Shown here in pieces: positions 7,156 to 9,706 of a DNA stretch of 9,706 nucleotides (its first letter is position 1; every line of letters begins with the position of its first letter). The notes beneath the pieces are model-generated. The model worked only from the letters and a program-made list of their open reading frames with translations. It was not told where the DNA came from and did no database searches. The position numbers and the translations under genes are program-made. Source of the stretch: Anaerolineales bacterium. GTDB lineage: Bacteria > Chloroflexota > Anaerolineae > Anaerolineales > Villigracilaceae. The stretch lies in contig JANWWB010000318.1 of assembly GCA_025056515.1 (NCBI GenBank), positions 1 to 9,706 of the forward strand, given 5' to 3'.

Positions 7156-7828
7156 CTCGAATGAAAACCGAGCAACGCTGAAAATTCACCTGCTCATTGC
7201 TGAGGACCATCTCATCGTACGAGAGGGGTTGGCTACACTTCTGTCTTTTCAACCGGACATGGAGGTGGTCGGTTTAGCAAAAGACGGTGTAGAAGTCCTG
7301 GAATTGTTAGATAGGCTTACAGTGGATGTCGTCTTATTAGATTTAGTCATGCCGCGTCAGGATGGACTGGCGACAATTCCTCTTATCAAGGCAAAATCTC
7401 CTTCCACGCGCGTTCTGGTTCTCACCAGCTATGCAGAGAATGAACGCGTCTATGGCGCTATCAAGTCAGGGGCGGATGGCTATCTCCTTAAAGACGCTAC
7501 GCCAGATGAGTTGCTCAAAGCAATACGCGATGTTGCAAAAGGTGAACCGGCTTTGCACCCTTCGATTGCTATGCGCGTCATTAAGGAATTAGGCAGCTCA
7601 TCTGCAGTCCAAGCAACATCAGAACCCTTGACGCCAAGAGAGTTGGAAACTCTTCGGCTAATCGCTCAAGGTTTTAGCAATCAAGAGATCGCGCAAAAAT
7701 TGGTTGTTCAAGAAAGAACGGTGGCCAAATATGTCAGCAATATATTAAATAAATTGCATTTGGCCAATCGAACTCAGGTAGCCCTCTATGCTATCCGAAA
7801 AGGGCTGACTGAAGAAAAGAAACCATAG
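7124..7828 (+). CDS. NarL/LiaR-type response regulator (REC + LuxR HTH), start uncertain
   Basis: This is the partner of the kinase just upstream. The receiver domain begins at LKIHLLIAEDH (codon at 7178). It carries the phospho-acceptor Asp in VVLLDLVMP (codon 7340, residue 55 counted from 7178), the conserved Thr/Ser in VLTSY, and Lys in YLLKDATPDE. The C-terminal LuxR-type helix-turn-helix has LTPRELETLRLIAQG, SNQEIAQKL and VKYVSNIL-like residues, so it should bind DNA as a phosphorylated dimer. The frame has no ATG near its expected start. I chose GTG 7124 because AAAGG (7114-7118) lies 5 nt upstream. That adds a Ser/Pro-rich 18-residue tail and overlaps the kinase by 32 nt. TTG 7079 and CTG 7178 are alternatives. 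Ends with TAG. The function assignment is secure, the start is not. Confidence 0.9.
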   Translation: MYPSPSPSASSSNENRATLKIHLLIAEDHLIVREGLATLLSFQPDMEVVGLAKDGVEVLELLDRLTVDVVLLDLVMPRQDGLATIPLIKAKSPSTRVLVLTSYAENERVYGAIKSGADGYLLKDATPDELLKAIRDVAKGEPALHPSIAMRVIKELGSSSAVQATSEPLTPRELETLRLIAQGFSNQEIAQKLVVQERTVAKYVSNILNKLHLANRTQVALYAIRKGLTEEKKP

Positions 7829-7878
7829 GCACGGCTGTTGCTTTGTGATGACATCGATCGTTGGGGAAACTTTATGGG

Positions 7879-8025
7879 TCAAAGCTGTTCCCAAAGTTCG
7901 ACCTTGCCCAAGATAGCCGGTGTGACTTTGAGCGGAAAAGGCCAAACAACCCATCGCTCGTCTCTGTGGCAGAGGCCTGGAAACTTGACATACCATGCGT
8001 CCTTATGAGCCTTTGAAGATGGCAA
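7879..8025 (-). CDS. Possible small protein (48 aa), unrecognised
   Basis: A TTG at 8025 is preceded by GAGG (8037-8034) with 8-nt spacing and opens a 48-codon frame ending with TGA at 7881-7879. The product begins MPSSKAHKDAWYVKFPGL. It has four tryptophans, including a WVVWPFPL stretch, and ends ELWEQL, a composition more like a folded protein than a shadow frame. The other two minus-strand frames here look non-coding. It shares the frame of the 156-aa gene upstream (stop at 8083) with in-frame stops between. It may thus be a separate small gene in the same transcript or the far end of a broken larger gene. It converges with the response regulator, 50 nt away. Family unknown. A stop-free run of this length is not rare by chance. 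Confidence 0.3.
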   Translation of the reverse strand: MPSSKAHKDAWYVKFPGLCHRDERWVVWPFPLKVTPAILGKVELWEQL

Positions 8026-8082
8026 AACTCTGGCCTCATGCTAGAAGACGAAATCCTGCAAATTGGAGTACTAAGGAAGATT

Positions 8083-8553
8083 TCATCCGCTCTGAGACGG
8101 CAGATCCAAGAGATCGACCACATGATGGCGAAAAGCCCAAAAATCGGGCGCCAGTCGGAGCAATCTTCGGTACGTTTTTTCCGTCATCCAGACAATGCAC
8201 CGAATGTTCTGTTCGACCAAAAATTCTCGATGGACATTCAAGGCTTGATAGGGTCGGATAGCTTGCTTACTGCCGCCGCTTTTCAAACCATAAACCGAAA
8301 AGATTGTGTCGGTCAGATTGGGATGCTTTTGAAGAAGACGAGGAATGTCGTATTCCTGTTCATCCACCTGGATGGAACAGACTTGAAGGCCTACTTTTTG
8401 AAGGCGACGCTTTAACAAACTCAGAGCTTGCTTGCGGGTGCTCTCTGAAGGATAGAGACCGATGCAAATCAAAGGAGCATTATATTTCTGCGCAAGGGTT
8501 AACTCATCCAAGAGAAGACTCACCCTTGATTGTAGAGCAAGAGATAACTTCAT
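8083..8553 (-). CDS. Uncharacterised 156-aa protein, resembles the N-terminal region of larger Chloroflexota proteins
   Basis: The predicted protein has an alternating strand/helix pattern: LICIGLYP strand then a Lys/Arg-rich helix, QVCSIQVD strand, IFSVYGL, LNVHREFLVE, then IRCIVWMTEKTYRRLLRLAPDFWAFRHHV in two parts. The last part, with APDFWAFRH, recalls the N-terminal P-loop-like region of Chloroflexota/cyanobacterial TPR or STAND-type proteins (from memory, not searched). No Walker A motif is present. Those relatives continue with several hundred residues, whereas this frame stops with TGA soon after the motif (DLLDLPSQSG). It may therefore be truncated or a short stand-alone form. ATG 8553 follows an in-frame TGA; no clear ribosome site precedes it. 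It lies 77 nt downstream of the C39-like peptidase gene on the same strand. Confidence 0.65.
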   Translation of the reverse strand: MKLSLALQSRVSLLLDELTLAQKYNAPLICIGLYPSESTRKQALSLLKRRLQKVGLQVCSIQVDEQEYDIPRLLQKHPNLTDTIFSVYGLKSGGSKQAIRPYQALNVHREFLVEQNIRCIVWMTEKTYRRLLRLAPDFWAFRHHVVDLLDLPSQSG

Positions 8554-8630
8554 AACGATCAGGGACAGATGATCAAGATTTCACAGCCTACGACTCTATG
8601 GGTTTAGACTTCAACGCTCTGTCGGGGCGT

Positions 8631-9706
8631 TCAGAGTTTGACATTGTAGGGGGGGCCTAAGTAAACCCATTCTCCCTCGCCAACCCGTCCCCACTTCTCT
8701 GTTTCCTCATAAACCGACAAAATAGTGTTCTTGGGTACCAATTTGAGAGACGGATAATGTTGTCCGGGTCCTGAACGAACTCGCTGGGCGCTACAGGTGA
8801 TTTGAATGCGGTAAAGAGGTAGATTGGCCTGTGTCGGTGGATTGGATGAAGCCTCGGTAGACGCTCCCCCCGAAGAAGAGGAAGACTCTTCGGACGAAGA
8901 GGATTGAGTAGAATTGGCAACGTTATCTGCGCTTGCCCTGGGTTCGACAACCGTGTTATAGGGAGGACCCAGATAGACCCACTCGCCAGGGCCAATCCGT
9001 CCCCAACCATCTTTTTCTTCATAAACAGGTAACACGGTATCTCGATAGATAAGTCGCAGAGGAGGATTATATTGGACTCCAGGACCCGATCGCACCCTTT
9101 GAGCGTTGCAAGTTATTCGAATCCGATATAAAGAATTATCCTGTTCCACCGGCTGTTCGCCTATCCCGAAAGTCGGATAAAATCCTACAAAAGCCGGATT
9201 GAAATCTCTGGTGGCATCGCGCCAAGCTTGCCAGAACACAGAAATGGGATAAACGGCTGCTTCCCCTCTTCTTTCAGTCGAATAGGGATCGTGAACATAA
9301 ATGTAATGTGTATCCATACCAATAATGACAACAAAATGCCCGCCACGGAAATTGGTGAACTGAGTCAATTGTCTATCTACCAAAGTCCCATAGTGAATGA
9401 GAGCAATAATTGGCTTCTTTTGAAGCAATAACTGAAAGACCACTGTCTCGGTCAAAGCGCCTTTGTATTCAGTCTGGATGCCATATGCGCTTAGGACGCG
9501 GCGAATTTGTCCCACCCAAAGGGCTTCATCCCGACCGTTTGGATTAGCCTGCCTGTAGAAAGCATCCACAGTGAGCGAAATATCCGGTTTGTATGCTTTC
9601 AAGACCATCAAACCACAGGCAGCGCCACAGTCATTGCGATTGGTGTCTGCGCCTGGTCCCATCTGAGAGACATAAGGCACCGGTAACAAATGCACCGGAT
9701 GGAGAC
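8631..9706 (-). CDS. C39-like cysteine peptidase with two bacterial SH3 domains (5' end open at window edge)
   Basis: The frame runs off the right edge. Numbering below uses the GTG at 9695, which has no ribosome site in the 11 visible upstream bases, so the true start may lie outside. Residues 5-150 form a papain-like peptidase_C39_2 domain: Cys23 in NRNDCGAAC, His120 in GGHFVV and Asp136 in VHDPYS make the catalytic triad. Two SH3 domains follow at about 188-247 and 293-354. Both contain AQRVRSGPG and end in GEWVYLGPPYN, so one arose by duplication. They are joined by a Ser/Glu-rich, probably disordered linker (about 248-292). Such SH3 modules usually bind cell wall or other polymers. No signal peptide can be judged because the N-terminus is cut or ambiguous. 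Likely role: a peptidase or hydrolase acting outside the cytoplasm, substrate unknown. Confidence 0.85.
   Translation of the reverse strand, partial: LHPVHLLPVPYVSQMGPGADTNRNDCGAACGLMVLKAYKPDISLTVDAFYRQANPNGRDEALWVGQIRRVLSAYGIQTEYKGALTETVVFQLLLQKKPIIALIHYGTLVDRQLTQFTNFRGGHFVVIIGMDTHYIYVHDPYSTERRGEAAVYPISVFWQAWRDATRDFNPAFVGFYPTFGIGEQPVEQDNSLYRIRITCNAQRVRSGPGVQYNPPLRLIYRDTVLPVYEEKDGWGRIGPGEWVYLGPPYNTVVEPRASADNVANSTQSSSSEESSSSSGGASTEASSNPPTQANLPLYRIQITCSAQRVRSGPGQHYPSLKLVPKNTILSVYEETEKWGRVGEGEWVYLGPPYNVKL

Noticed and set aside
7962..7974. CTCTG-TGG-CAGAG hairpin downstream of the response regulator
   Set aside because: Short stem, 3-nt loop, no T-run, and it lies inside the possible 48-codon ORF.
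7985..7990. TTGACA on the plus strand after the response regulator
   Set aside because: No -10-like hexamer at 16-18 bp and no plus-strand gene follows.
8038..8415. 125-codon plus-strand frame opposite the 156-aa gene
   Set aside because: No ribosome site or recognisable motif; the minus strand has the family-like APDFWAFRH region.
8613..8631. Hairpin AACGC...GCGTT just after the C39-like peptidase stop
   Set aside because: Only 5 bp with a 9-nt loop and no T-tract on the minus strand, so not supported as a terminator.

Overview
The window looks like bacterial chromosome, most probably from a Chloroflexota (Anaerolineae-like) organism. This is inferred from three things: a seven-TM/PAS/GAF NarL-type histidine kinase with its LuxR-type regulator, a C39-like peptidase with tandem SH3 domains, and a small protein carrying an 'APDFWAFRH'-type motif that I associate with Chloroflexota multidomain proteins. 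No marker gene settles the lineage. GC content is moderate and the genes are densely packed. I see no insertion sequence, CRISPR array, phage module or integrase.

Left part (1-1481): the 3' end of ribF (+) converges on a cofactorless-looking but molybdopterin-type sulfite-oxidase-like gene (-), with a GC-rich hairpin between them. That gene is divergent from clpC. The shared 188-bp spacer holds a perfect 18-bp palindrome and an exact 22-bp tandem duplication that doubles the clpC Shine-Dalgarno sequence.

Centre (1482-4652): clpC (AAA+ unfoldase of the ClpCP protease) is followed after 25 nt by msrA (methionine sulfoxide reductase), very likely one operon. A strong hairpin/T-tract ends msrA and, read on the other strand, also ends a tRNA-Glu(CTC) gene. 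Together these genes suggest a protein-damage repair and removal unit, possibly with the sulfite-oxidase-like enzyme in the same redox theme.

Right-centre (4653-7828): a 391-bp non-coding stretch carries the tRNA promoter (-), one or two candidate promoters (+), and a 25-codon leader ORF with a good ribosome site. It precedes a membrane histidine kinase whose own start has no visible ribosome site. The partner response regulator lies at the kinase 3' end. Its frame has no ATG near the expected start, so translation must begin at a GTG/TTG/CTG codon inside or just past the kinase gene, or a one-base indel is present.

Right end (7829-9706): three minus-strand reading frames converge on the response regulator. 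In their own reading order they are a C39-like peptidase with two SH3 domains (5' end open at the window edge), a 156-aa protein resembling the N-terminal part of larger Chloroflexota proteins, and a possible 48-aa ORF. The last two may be a degraded larger gene or two small genes. This is the least understood part of the window. I did not find a clear-cut novel defence or mobile system. The best leads are the clpC 5' regulatory structure, the response-regulator start and the small minus-strand proteins.
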